The position numbers were made by a program, and so were the translations under genes. A stretch of 6,461 nucleotides of DNA, from positions 1 through 6,461 of the forward strand of contig JALZVD010000016.1 in the NCBI GenBank assembly GCA_023300205.1, given 5' to 3'. The notes beneath the pieces were generated by a model. The model did not search any database. It was not told the origin of the DNA and worked only from the letters and a program-made list of their open reading frames with translations. Origin of the DNA: Akkermansiaceae bacterium (GTDB taxonomy: Bacteria > Verrucomicrobiota > Verrucomicrobiia > Verrucomicrobiales > Akkermansiaceae). This document shows, one piece after another, positions 1 through 5,909 of this stretch (position 1 is its first letter; each line of letters opens with the position of its first letter).

Positions 1-521
1 GCAACATCCTCCACCATAGGCAAGCCGAATTCGCTGCAGATTTCACCGATCGCCCAGCTATCTGCAAGTCCGCCGAGAAGGTGGACGGGCATCACACAGG
101 TGACCGGACGATTCGTGGAAGGATTAATGAGGCGGCCCGCCTCATCTCGATGGCAGGATGCCAGAAATTTACGGACGCTCTCCGGGCTCAGCTGCCAGTC
201 ACTCGGATCGACATCCAGGAAACACGGCCAGGCACCGACGTAGCGAACTGCATTTGCGGGAGCGACGAAACTAATGCCAGGCATGAGAACTTCATCTCCC
301 GGCACAACTCCGGCCATCACCAAACCAATATGCAGGGAGGCCGTCCCCGAGGTCATGGCGACTGCATACTTGGCTCCACTGGCCTCAGCAATCAGGCCTT
401 CAAACTGGCCCACAAAGCTTCCGGCATACGAGACCCAATTGGTGTCGAAACATTCCCCGACGAGGGCTTTTTCCCGACCGGTCATCTCGGGAATACAAAG
501 AGGGATAAAGGATGTGCTCAT
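1..521 (-). CDS. LegC-family DegT/DnrJ/EryC1/StrS sugar aminotransferase, N-terminal part (cut by left window edge)
   Basis: Translating the minus strand from the ATG at 521 gives 173 residues that stay open to the window edge. It belongs to the PLP-dependent DegT/DnrJ/EryC1/StrS fold, which moves an amino group from glutamate to a keto group on a nucleotide-linked sugar. The N-terminus (FIPLCIPEMTG, then DTNWVSYAGSFV) resembles the LegC/PglE-like subgroup, which forms 4-amino sugars. Visible landmarks are the phosphate-binding TSGTAS at 57-62, PGDEVLMPGISFVAPANA at 74-91, and the VED motif at 170-172, whose Asp172 should pair with the pyridine nitrogen of PLP. The Schiff-base lysine lies outside the window. 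An in-frame TAA at 533-531 with no other start between makes the ATG at 521 the only reasonable start; no Shine-Dalgarno sequence is seen. It follows the deacetylase by 65 bp and is far more GC-rich than that gene, so it may have a different history. The family call is firm; the exact sugar is unknown. Confidence 0.92.
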   Translation of the reverse strand, partial: MSTSFIPLCIPEMTGREKALVGECFDTNWVSYAGSFVGQFEGLIAEASGAKYAVAMTSGTASLHIGLVMAGVVPGDEVLMPGISFVAPANAVRYVGAWPCFLDVDPSDWQLSPESVRKFLASCHRDEAGRLINPSTNRPVTCVMPVHLLGGLADSWAIGEICSEFGLPMVEDV

Positions 522-586
522 ATATCTACATTATGAAATGGTTTAAAATTTGAGTTCCCATCAGGGCATCAATCTTAGCCAAATGA
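522..586. other. 65-bp intergenic gap and base-composition boundary
   Basis: This gap separates the deacetylase stop from the aminotransferase start and is the longest spacing between 587 and 5759 and its downstream neighbour. Nothing resembling a strong hairpin followed by a T-run is present; the best pairing is a 3-bp CCC/GGG stem, so read-through from the upstream operon is plausible. Base composition changes here: the first 240 bases are about 59% G+C by hand count, whereas the row at 601-660 is 43%. No attachment site, repeat or insertion-sequence end is recognisable. Confidence 0.6.
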
Positions 587-1561
587 CTACGCTCCCGCAT
601 ACCACTGATTTACCTCAGCATCACGATCCTTTGGTAGATCATTGGTATCCAATCTGGCTAACGTAAACTGACTAGCCTTATCTACTGTAGCAGTGCCGAC
701 TTTGGTTGTCAGCGCGAGCCTACACTTATAGGTCTTAAGTAGAGAAACCGTGTCCTCATTGTAATTTCCATAAGGGTAGCACATGGTCCAATAATTTGGA
801 TCGGTCCCGATATCGTTCAAAAAAGAAAGCGATTTCTCGATTTCTTCCCTTTGCCCCTTCATCGTCAGTGAACCTAACCAATTGTGAGCATATCCGTGGC
901 TTCCAAAATACATTCCGTTTCGATGCATGCACCTTATTTGGTCCATACTCAAATAGAGTTCTCTCGCAAACCTCCCTTCTTCAATTTCGACGAATTTCTT
1001 AAAAAGGTTGTCAGTTACAATTGACCGGACAGTATCACTCAACTCAACTTGAAGTAATCTTTTGATGTAAATTACATCAGCAGTATCATAGCGACTGGGA
1101 TGAGCCAACTTCTCGTAATAGAAAGCATCTTGCTCTAAAGAGTGCTCATTGCGTAAAAGTGCTAATTCACGACTAATCTCATCTACTATAACCGACTTAT
1201 TTTTCTGTGAAGCCAAAATGAAGTGGATCTTATTGACATCTAAGACTTTGTGTTCGGCTATAGCCTTCGCTGGAGGGAAAAAGCAGCCCTGAATCCCCTC
1301 TTGATTCAGGAACGGAAATACGTGCGTGAAATGGTCGATATAGCCGTCGTCGAACGTCAGTAAAACGGCTTTATCGGGCAAGGATGTATTATTCTCGATT
1401 GAATCAACCAAGGTTTCCATTGTGATGAAACGATAGTGCTTTTTTAGAAATAGAACTTGTTCCTTAAATTTACTGAACTCCAATCCCTTGATTTCGGGAT
1501 ACCGACTCTCAGCTAAATCCCTGACGTAGTGATACATCACGATTGTAACGTTTTTACTCAT
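587..1561 (-). CDS. Polysaccharide deacetylase family protein (NodB-type, carbohydrate esterase 4-like)
   Basis: The 324-residue product has the NodB fold used by metal-dependent enzymes that remove N- or O-acetyl groups from sugars. Seen in the sequence: an early MYHYV at 9-13; the metal-binding motif TFDDGY at 69-74 with the Asp pair 71/72; the second motif SHGYAH at 221-226, with His222 and His226 in the H-x3-H spacing; and YPYG at 262-265, matching the third conserved block. About 140 residues separate the first two motifs, longer than in compact NodB proteins, so there is a family-specific insertion (roughly 105-210). No signal peptide or membrane helix is evident, suggesting a cytoplasmic enzyme acting on a nucleotide- or lipid-linked sugar. 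The start at 1561 is 5 bp after the acyltransferase stop, with an A/T-rich leader and no Shine-Dalgarno sequence. Inference: it may expose an amine that is then re-acylated. Family very likely; substrate unknown. Confidence 0.9.
   Translation of the reverse strand: MSKNVTIVMYHYVRDLAESRYPEIKGLEFSKFKEQVLFLKKHYRFITMETLVDSIENNTSLPDKAVLLTFDDGYIDHFTHVFPFLNQEGIQGCFFPPAKAIAEHKVLDVNKIHFILASQKNKSVIVDEISRELALLRNEHSLEQDAFYYEKLAHPSRYDTADVIYIKRLLQVELSDTVRSIVTDNLFKKFVEIEEGRFARELYLSMDQIRCMHRNGMYFGSHGYAHNWLGSLTMKGQREEIEKSLSFLNDIGTDPNYWTMCYPYGNYNEDTVSLLKTYKCRLALTTKVGTATVDKASQFTLARLDTNDLPKDRDAEVNQWYAGA
1288..1310. repeat. 8-bp perfect inverted repeat inside the deacetylase gene
   Basis: CCTGAATC at 1288-1295 and GATTCAGG at 1303-1310 form a perfect 8-bp stem with a 7-base loop. 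It lies in the segment encoding FLNQEGIQG of the deacetylase and has no T-run next to it, so it is not a standard terminator. It could be a pause or stability element in the mRNA, or chance. Confidence 0.5.
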
Positions 1562-1566
1562 AATTT

Positions 1567-2580
1567 TTAGCTCGGTCTATCTTGGTCACCATCTCCCTTG
1601 AAAAGTCTTAGCACTTCAGGATTTTGGGTCGCTGCAAAAAAGTGAATTGGAATGTTCTCTTGCAAAAAGGGTGAAAAATAATTGGGAACCACCAAATCCT
1701 CTTGGTCTAGCGGCACAAGCTGAAATCCAGATCGCTGAAGCATAGCTGAAGACAATCCAAAGGAATAGAAGTCCGCATACTCAAGATTCTCAGCTTCAAG
1801 AAAACACCTCAGAAAGCTACCAAACATCGGTAAAGCGCTTTCGTGTCCATAAAAGTCGACAACCCTTAGCACCTTAGATCCCTTCCACTCTTGAATCCTC
1901 GTCACTAAGACTGATTCAAGCTTCTGGCCTCTAAAAACTCCAAATATGGAATATTTGTAAACGGGATGCTCCCAATACCTTTTAGTGAAGTATACGCTAT
2001 CTTTACTCGGAGTATGATTCTCATTCGTTCCTTGCTCGAAGGGAAATGAACCTAAATCGTCAGAACGGGTCAATTTTCTTACAGAAAAGTCTTCTTCTGA
2101 TGCAATTGGATCAACCGACTCTCCAAGAGCGGACTTACTAAATTTACCGATCACGAAACGGTCAAGCGACCGATTGATCAACACATATTGCTCCAGCTTC
2201 CCTGTAAACATCTCCAAGTATTTGTAGATCCCAATTGTCTTACTGTTGATACCAACACTAAAAACAGTATCAACGTTTGGCTGATCCTGTAAAAAATTTA
2301 ATAATTCAATACCCAAAATTGGATTTGAGCACGTGCTGCTCACCTTCCAAATCACTGTTGCAACATCGGAGACCAATGTTTTCGCTGTAGGGATAAAACC
2401 CAAAACGCCACAAATCACCCCATTATCTCTGGCCAACACAAAATTCACACGATCGCCGACCACATGCTCATATTCGAAAAAATTTCGATCTCGGGCTAGG
2501 ATATGGTTCTTTTTCCACTCCTCGTGAATGAAATCTCTGATCTCGTCGACGTCAGACAAGGAAGCAATAGAAATTGTCAC
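1567..2580 (-). CDS. GNAT-superfamily acyltransferase-like protein with two GNAT-like halves
   Basis: The product has 337 residues. Its N-terminal half begins like a GNAT fold (TISIASLSDVDEIRDFI, a typical strand-helix opening), then has FVLARDNGVICGVLGFIP at 47-64, matching the beta-2 to beta-4 strands that lead to the acyl-CoA pantetheine site. A second GNAT-like half is suggested by YSIFGVFRGQKLESVLVTRI at 210-229, DFYSFGLSSAMLQRSGF at 270-286 and a terminal PNYFSPF at 299-305. No membrane segment is visible. The start codon is GTG at 2580, 5 bp after the reductase stop; no ATG, GTG or TTG lies upstream in this frame before a stop, and the protein aligns as a GNAT from its first residues. 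The gene sits directly after ACP-loading and tailoring genes, so transfer of an ACP- or CoA-bound acyl group to a sugar amine is inferred. A FemAB-like or other acyl transfer role remains possible. Confidence 0.78.
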   Translation of the reverse strand: MTISIASLSDVDEIRDFIHEEWKKNHILARDRNFFEYEHVVGDRVNFVLARDNGVICGVLGFIPTAKTLVSDVATVIWKVSSTCSNPILGIELLNFLQDQPNVDTVFSVGINSKTIGIYKYLEMFTGKLEQYVLINRSLDRFVIGKFSKSALGESVDPIASEEDFSVRKLTRSDDLGSFPFEQGTNENHTPSKDSVYFTKRYWEHPVYKYSIFGVFRGQKLESVLVTRIQEWKGSKVLRVVDFYGHESALPMFGSFLRCFLEAENLEYADFYSFGLSSAMLQRSGFQLVPLDQEDLVVPNYFSPFLQENIPIHFFAATQNPEVLRLFKGDGDQDRPS

Positions 2581-2585
2581 GATAA

Positions 2586-3314
2586 TTAAAAGTTCGAACC
2601 GCCCGTAATTGGGATATTCACTCCGTTGATGTAGTCAGTATCGTCGGATAAAAGCATAAGAAGAATCGGAATAACATCAGCTACCCTCGCGTTTCTCTTC
2701 AAAGGATGATTCGCTGCACTTAATTGGACTATCTTCTCATTTATACCAGAAAGAAACTGTGTTTCCACCATCGACGGCGAGATACTGTTGATGCAAACAT
2801 GTTTGGTTGCATACTCGGAGGCCAGTGCCTTCATAAGACCCATGAGGGCGTATTTAATCGTGGTATATTGGCACAAAGCCATTGGAGGCACACCCAAGGT
2901 AACGCTCGACAACATACAAGCCACTTTTCCTCGCCTCTCTTTTGCAAGCTTGGGAAGGAACCGTGAAAGAATCTGAACGATAGAGCTAACGCAAACTGAA
3001 AACTCTGCTTCCAGATTAGTTGGTTTGAGATCTTTAAACCGAATATTTTCAAATTTAGGCGCTGCCAGATGAACAATTTTATCAGGCACCCCGATTTTCA
3101 ATTCGATGGTTTCCAACATAGTGTTGATACTCACAGAAGAAGAAAAATCAGCTTGAACGAGTATCATTTTGTTTCTCGATCTTTCCTGTAACGAAATAAG
3201 CTTTTCTCTGTTGCTGTGGTAATGAGCTATAATGATGGAATCTTCTGGAAGCCTCTCAATAAGCGCGGTCCCAATATCTGAAGAGGCCCCAGTGATAAAA
3301 AAAGTATTATTCAT
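2586..3314 (-). CDS. Short-chain dehydrogenase/reductase (FabG-like), probable acyl-ACP ketoreductase or dehydrogenase
   Basis: The 242-residue length is standard for a classical SDR with a Rossmann fold. The dinucleotide-binding motif is TGASSDIG at 8-15, and the active-site pair is Tyr150 and Lys154 in YTTIK, preceded by Ser136/Ser137. The C-terminus ends INGVNIPITGGSNF, the usual FabG-like tail. Two departures from classical FabG are visible: the NNAG block is replaced by HLAAP at 82-86, and the position where the tetrad asparagine is expected (near 107-109, in SVCVSS) carries Val-Cys-Val. The start overlaps the MaoC-like gene by 8 bp (ATGAATAA), and the stop lies 5 bp before the acyltransferase start, so these genes are probably translationally coupled. 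With ACP and MaoC as neighbours, NAD(P)H-dependent reduction or oxidation of an ACP-bound hydroxyacyl group is the most likely role. A nucleotide-sugar substrate is the alternative. Fold certain; substrate inferred. Confidence 0.92.
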   Translation of the reverse strand: MNNTFFITGASSDIGTALIERLPEDSIIIAHYHSNREKLISLQERSRNKMILVQADFSSSVSINTMLETIELKIGVPDKIVHLAAPKFENIRFKDLKPTNLEAEFSVCVSSIVQILSRFLPKLAKERRGKVACMLSSVTLGVPPMALCQYTTIKYALMGLMKALASEYATKHVCINSISPSMVETQFLSGINEKIVQLSAANHPLKRNARVADVIPILLMLLSDDTDYINGVNIPITGGSNF

Positions 3315-3726
3315 GTAAAAGACCTATTTTAATCTTAGCGCGTGATATGCTTTCACCATTCTGATTTTTAATTCCCGCTTTCACCACAATATGACGGAAC
3401 CTTTCATCAACCTCGGAAACTTTTCCGTTTATGATGAGAGCGTCTCCGACAAAGACTGGTTTTGAGAACTGAATTTCGATTGAGTGTAAGAGCGAGAATT
3501 TTCCAGGGAGATGAACACCTACTAGCGTTGAATAAAACGAGGCAGTTAACATTCCATAGACCACCCTTCCTTTCAAGCCTTGTGCCTTGGCGTAGGGTTC
3601 ATTCAAATGCAAAGGGTTTACGTCACCTGAAATTGCTAAAAACTGCTCCATCATTTCAGCGGTGATCACTGAAGCAAAAGATTCAGAGTGCCCGACTTCG
3701 AGTTCTGAGATACGATATTCTTGCAT
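3307..3726 (-). CDS. MaoC-like (R)-specific hydratase/dehydratase, single hot-dog domain
   Basis: The product has 139 residues, the size of a single hot-dog hydratase of the PhaJ/MaoC type. The diagnostic motif FLAISGDVNPLHLNEPYA spans 29-46; Asp35 and His40 match the catalytic Asp/His pair of (R)-enoyl-CoA hydratases. GRVVYGML at 53-60 follows, where many members have His instead of Tyr57. The family adds or removes water across the 2,3-bond of acyl-CoA or acyl-ACP. The start at 3726 lies 2 bp after the ACP stop, and the end overlaps the SDR start by 8 bp, giving a compact ACP-MaoC-SDR unit. The linkage implies an ACP-bound substrate (inference). There is no sign of truncation, and no clear Shine-Dalgarno sequence. 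Confidence 0.93.
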   Translation of the reverse strand: MQEYRISELEVGHSESFASVITAEMMEQFLAISGDVNPLHLNEPYAKAQGLKGRVVYGMLTASFYSTLVGVHLPGKFSLLHSIEIQFSKPVFVGDALIINGKVSEVDERFRHIVVKAGIKNQNGESISRAKIKIGLLHE

Positions 3727-3728
3727 AG

Positions 3729-3974
3729 CTAAAAATCCATTTTTTGAACCATAAGGTCGACCATGGCACCAACATTTTTAAGACTTGCCAGCTCGTCCAA
3801 GCTGAATTTTATTTCAAACTCCTTTTCGATAGCTACGACGAGATTGATGTGATTCAACGAGTCCCAGTCTTCCACGGTCTCGGAGGAAGTTGTCTCCTCG
3901 ATTTCCAGCTCATCATCGTCAAAAATGTCTCTAAAGATCTCTTGAGTTTCCTTGAAAATTTCGTCTCTATTCAT
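3729..3974 (-). CDS. Acyl carrier protein (phosphopantetheine attachment domain)
   Basis: This is an 81-residue, strongly acidic, helical protein with the phosphopantetheine site DWDSLNHINLV at 37-47; Ser39 is the predicted attachment serine in the DSL motif. A second conserved stretch, IEKEFEIKFSLDELASLKNVGAMVDLM, runs from about 49 to 75, as in stand-alone ACPs. It starts at ATG 3974, 12 bp after the FkbH-like gene, and ends 2 bp before the MaoC-like gene. The leader is TAACATAAAATT with no Shine-Dalgarno sequence. It is too specialised in context to be the housekeeping fatty-acid ACP, whose usual neighbours (fabD, fabG, fabF) are absent. Inference: it carries the C3 or hydroxyacyl unit loaded by the FkbH-like protein, and needs a phosphopantetheinyl transferase encoded elsewhere. 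Confidence 0.95.
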   Translation of the reverse strand: MNRDEIFKETQEIFRDIFDDDELEIEETTSSETVEDWDSLNHINLVVAIEKEFEIKFSLDELASLKNVGAMVDLMVQKMDF

Positions 3975-3986
3975 AATTTTATGTTA

Positions 3987-5759
3987 TTAATTGATGTTGA
4001 TTGGTATTTCTCTTTTCTTATAAGTGGATAGTTTTAGTCTCCAGCGCGGACATCCACTTTCGGAACTTATCGTCTCGAAACCAAATTTCGTGAATAAATC
4101 AGCCACCATTTTATTTTTCGGGCTTTCCCGATAGGTTCCAATAATTTCTTCCAATCCACGCGCTACACATTCGGCAACTAAAATTTCGAGCACCGCAAAT
4201 TCCATATCGCGCTTCAATACTCGGCAGCTCATTAGCCAAGAATCTATATGGCACTGATTGTCCTTAATCTTCCCAATCACGACAGTAATCAGCCCGTTGT
4301 CACCAAACTTATCGGTAAGTCTTCCATAGAGCGTAATGTAATCTTCACTCGATAAAAATTCGCTTACCTCAGTAAGTGAGTAACGTTTTGTCGTCAAATT
4401 AAACTGGTTCGTTTTGTTGATAAGCTGACTGATTCGCTCCAAATAATGATTAGAGAATGGCCTTATTTCGGATGTCATCTCTAATGAATTGAGGAAATCT
4501 TGATATGATGAAAAGCTGGCTTTTTGCTTTTTTCTACTTTGGTCATTAGAATAGAACTTAGTTCTCTCAATGTCGTCTGGTGAGATGTTTACCGCTTCAA
4601 AATAGCTATTTCCTTCTATGAAATCAATGAAGTTGATTACCTGATCCCCAACATCAGGAACAGCCACATCGGGTAACTGAGCTTTTACAATACTTCGTTC
4701 CATCGCGTTATCATCGATGAAAACCAAGCTATCCAGACCGATATTAATGTCCTTCGCTATGATCTCGATATTCTCTGGTTTTGGATCCCAGTTTGCCTTG
4801 AATGCCACAAAATCATCAACCTTCAAAACGCTGTCTGGATGCGTGAAGCCTTCCCTAGCAATCTTGTCATCGTTTTTAGAAGCCACCGCTAAAATGACTC
4901 CCCTCTTGCTCAATTCCTTGGCATAGGCTTGAAAAGAAATGAATGATTCGCCGGCCGCACTTTCTTGGCCCAACTGAATCCCGCCCATCCCATCGTCTCC
5001 AATAACTCCTCCCCAGCAAGTGTTATCTAAGTCCAGAACTAAGCACTTTTTCGATTTACCAAGAATGGAAGCAATAATTGCGGCGATGCTATTGGCCAAG
5101 TTTGGGAATGCGTCGAAACTCATGGCGTATTTTGCCGTATGCCACAAACCAGCGTCGTGCCATTCTCGAAGCCCGAAGGATGCAGCAAGGTAGTTTATGT
5201 CATTTAGAAAAAGTCCCGAAGTCTCTCTAGCCGCCTTTGCGAATTCCAGATTGAGCCTAGACAGGAAAAAGGCTTTACCATGAATATCGTAGCAATCTAA
5301 ATTCCCCAGACTTCGATGAGGAGGTAAATCGAAATTATTTTGAATCACCGGACAGCGAAAGCGTTCTAACGCTTTCCAGATTTGGCGAAAGCGTTCTAAG
5401 TCCTCCTCAAGCTGGTTTTCCACCTCGTCGCTACCACAACCGAAAGAAGGAAATTTTATGACGTTTCGAAAGGAAGTATGAATATACACGATATCGGGGC
5501 CGAAATCGTCAAGCTCACTACTTCCAAAAACTGCGTCTTCGTAAAATTGATTATATTCAGACTGATAAAATGAAGGGCGAAAACCATTCTTGAGCAAAAA
5601 AAGCTCCAAAATATTTACCACTTGGTCAGTGGTCGAACCACCAAGAATGGCGACTCTGATCTTGTGTAGCGACTGATTCTCACTTAACTCCTTTTTAAGA
5701 GAATTTTTTTTCCTGAAAATTCGTTGGATTTCAAATGGGTAATTTAAGGGAGAGCTCAT
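3987..5759 (-). CDS. FkbH-like HAD-IIIC protein (probable glyceryl-ACP loading enzyme)
   Basis: From ATG 5759 the product has 590 residues in three parts. The N-terminal SGNH-like domain opens with VAILGGSTTD (36-45) and includes DIVYIHTSFRNV (89-100). The central HAD domain has the nucleophile motif LDLDNTCWGGVIGDDG (242-257; Asp243 and Asp245), Ser294 in ASKND, a lysine in FKANWDPKPENI (320-331), and IDDNAMER (348-355). The C-terminal GNAT-like domain has NKTNQFNLTTKRY (448-460), DKFGDNGL (483-490) and MSCRVLKRDME (510-520). Characterised FkbH proteins of polyketide pathways take D-1,3-bisphosphoglycerate, remove a phosphate and place glyceryl on an ACP. The ACP gene 12 bp downstream fits that role. 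The usual Leu after DLDNT is Cys here, probably harmless. A GTG at 5768 is in frame nine bases upstream, but ATG is preferred because homologous starts lie near the LNYPFE segment. No Shine-Dalgarno sequence is seen. The motor domain is intact; the substrate is inferred. Confidence 0.93.
   Translation of the reverse strand: MSSPLNYPFEIQRIFRKKNSLKKELSENQSLHKIRVAILGGSTTDQVVNILELFLLKNGFRPSFYQSEYNQFYEDAVFGSSELDDFGPDIVYIHTSFRNVIKFPSFGCGSDEVENQLEEDLERFRQIWKALERFRCPVIQNNFDLPPHRSLGNLDCYDIHGKAFFLSRLNLEFAKAARETSGLFLNDINYLAASFGLREWHDAGLWHTAKYAMSFDAFPNLANSIAAIIASILGKSKKCLVLDLDNTCWGGVIGDDGMGGIQLGQESAAGESFISFQAYAKELSKRGVILAVASKNDDKIAREGFTHPDSVLKVDDFVAFKANWDPKPENIEIIAKDINIGLDSLVFIDDNAMERSIVKAQLPDVAVPDVGDQVINFIDFIEGNSYFEAVNISPDDIERTKFYSNDQSRKKQKASFSSYQDFLNSLEMTSEIRPFSNHYLERISQLINKTNQFNLTTKRYSLTEVSEFLSSEDYITLYGRLTDKFGDNGLITVVIGKIKDNQCHIDSWLMSCRVLKRDMEFAVLEILVAECVARGLEEIIGTYRESPKNKMVADLFTKFGFETISSESGCPRWRLKLSTYKKREIPININ
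5355..5399. repeat. 15-bp direct repeat with an internal perfect hairpin, inside the FkbH-like gene
   Basis: GCGAAAGCGTTCTAA occurs at 5355-5369 and again at 5385-5399, exactly 30 bases (10 codons) apart and in the same frame, so the protein carries LERFR twice (residues 121-125 and 131-135). The first copy also forms a perfect 7-bp stem with the following bases: GAAAGCG at 5357-5363 pairs with CGCTTTC at 5370-5376 around a 6-base loop. Flanking bases do not match, so this is not a simple tandem duplication. It may be a helix periodicity preserved at DNA level, or chance. Confidence 0.7.
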
Positions 5760-5909
5760 AAGTGTCACAAATAATTAGTTTACATTACTATTTTACATTT
5801 CTCTAACTAGGATTTGATAAACGGAAAAGATTGCGTGGCGTGAGAATTTCTTGAAAATTACCCAATACTGGTTAGCTCAGGATTATCCTCTAGAGTTCCT
5901 CAGAACAAA
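5760..5909. other. AT-rich intergenic region upstream of the six-gene run; possible promoter region
   Basis: This 150-bp non-coding stretch separates the sulfotransferase stop from the FkbH-like start and is the only gap in the window large enough for an operon promoter. On the minus strand it contains AT-rich hexamers such as TAAAAT near the gene start, but no partner resembling a -35 box at 16-18 bp, so no promoter is called. Short palindromes (CTCTAGAG and AGGATTATCCT, near 5880-5895) lie just after the sulfotransferase stop without a T-run. A 10-bp inverted repeat (5736-5745 with 5855-5864) spans the start of the FkbH-like gene; its role, if any, is unknown. Confidence 0.4.

Noticed and set aside
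81..546. Plus-strand open frames of 151 and 90 codons at the left edge
   Set aside because: They mirror the minus-strand aminotransferase, whose frame matches a well-known family throughout; their own translations show no recognisable domain.
2831..3076. An 81-codon minus-strand open frame within the SDR gene
   Set aside because: It is an out-of-frame shadow of the SDR, which has a full catalytic motif set in the other frame.
3744..4031. A 95-codon plus-strand frame opposite the ACP gene
   Set aside because: It overlaps the clear ACP coding frame on the other strand and has no recognisable motif.
5877..5909. Short palindromes after the sulfotransferase stop as a terminator
   Set aside because: The stems are only 4-5 bp with no following T-run, so they do not meet the pattern of a rho-independent terminator.
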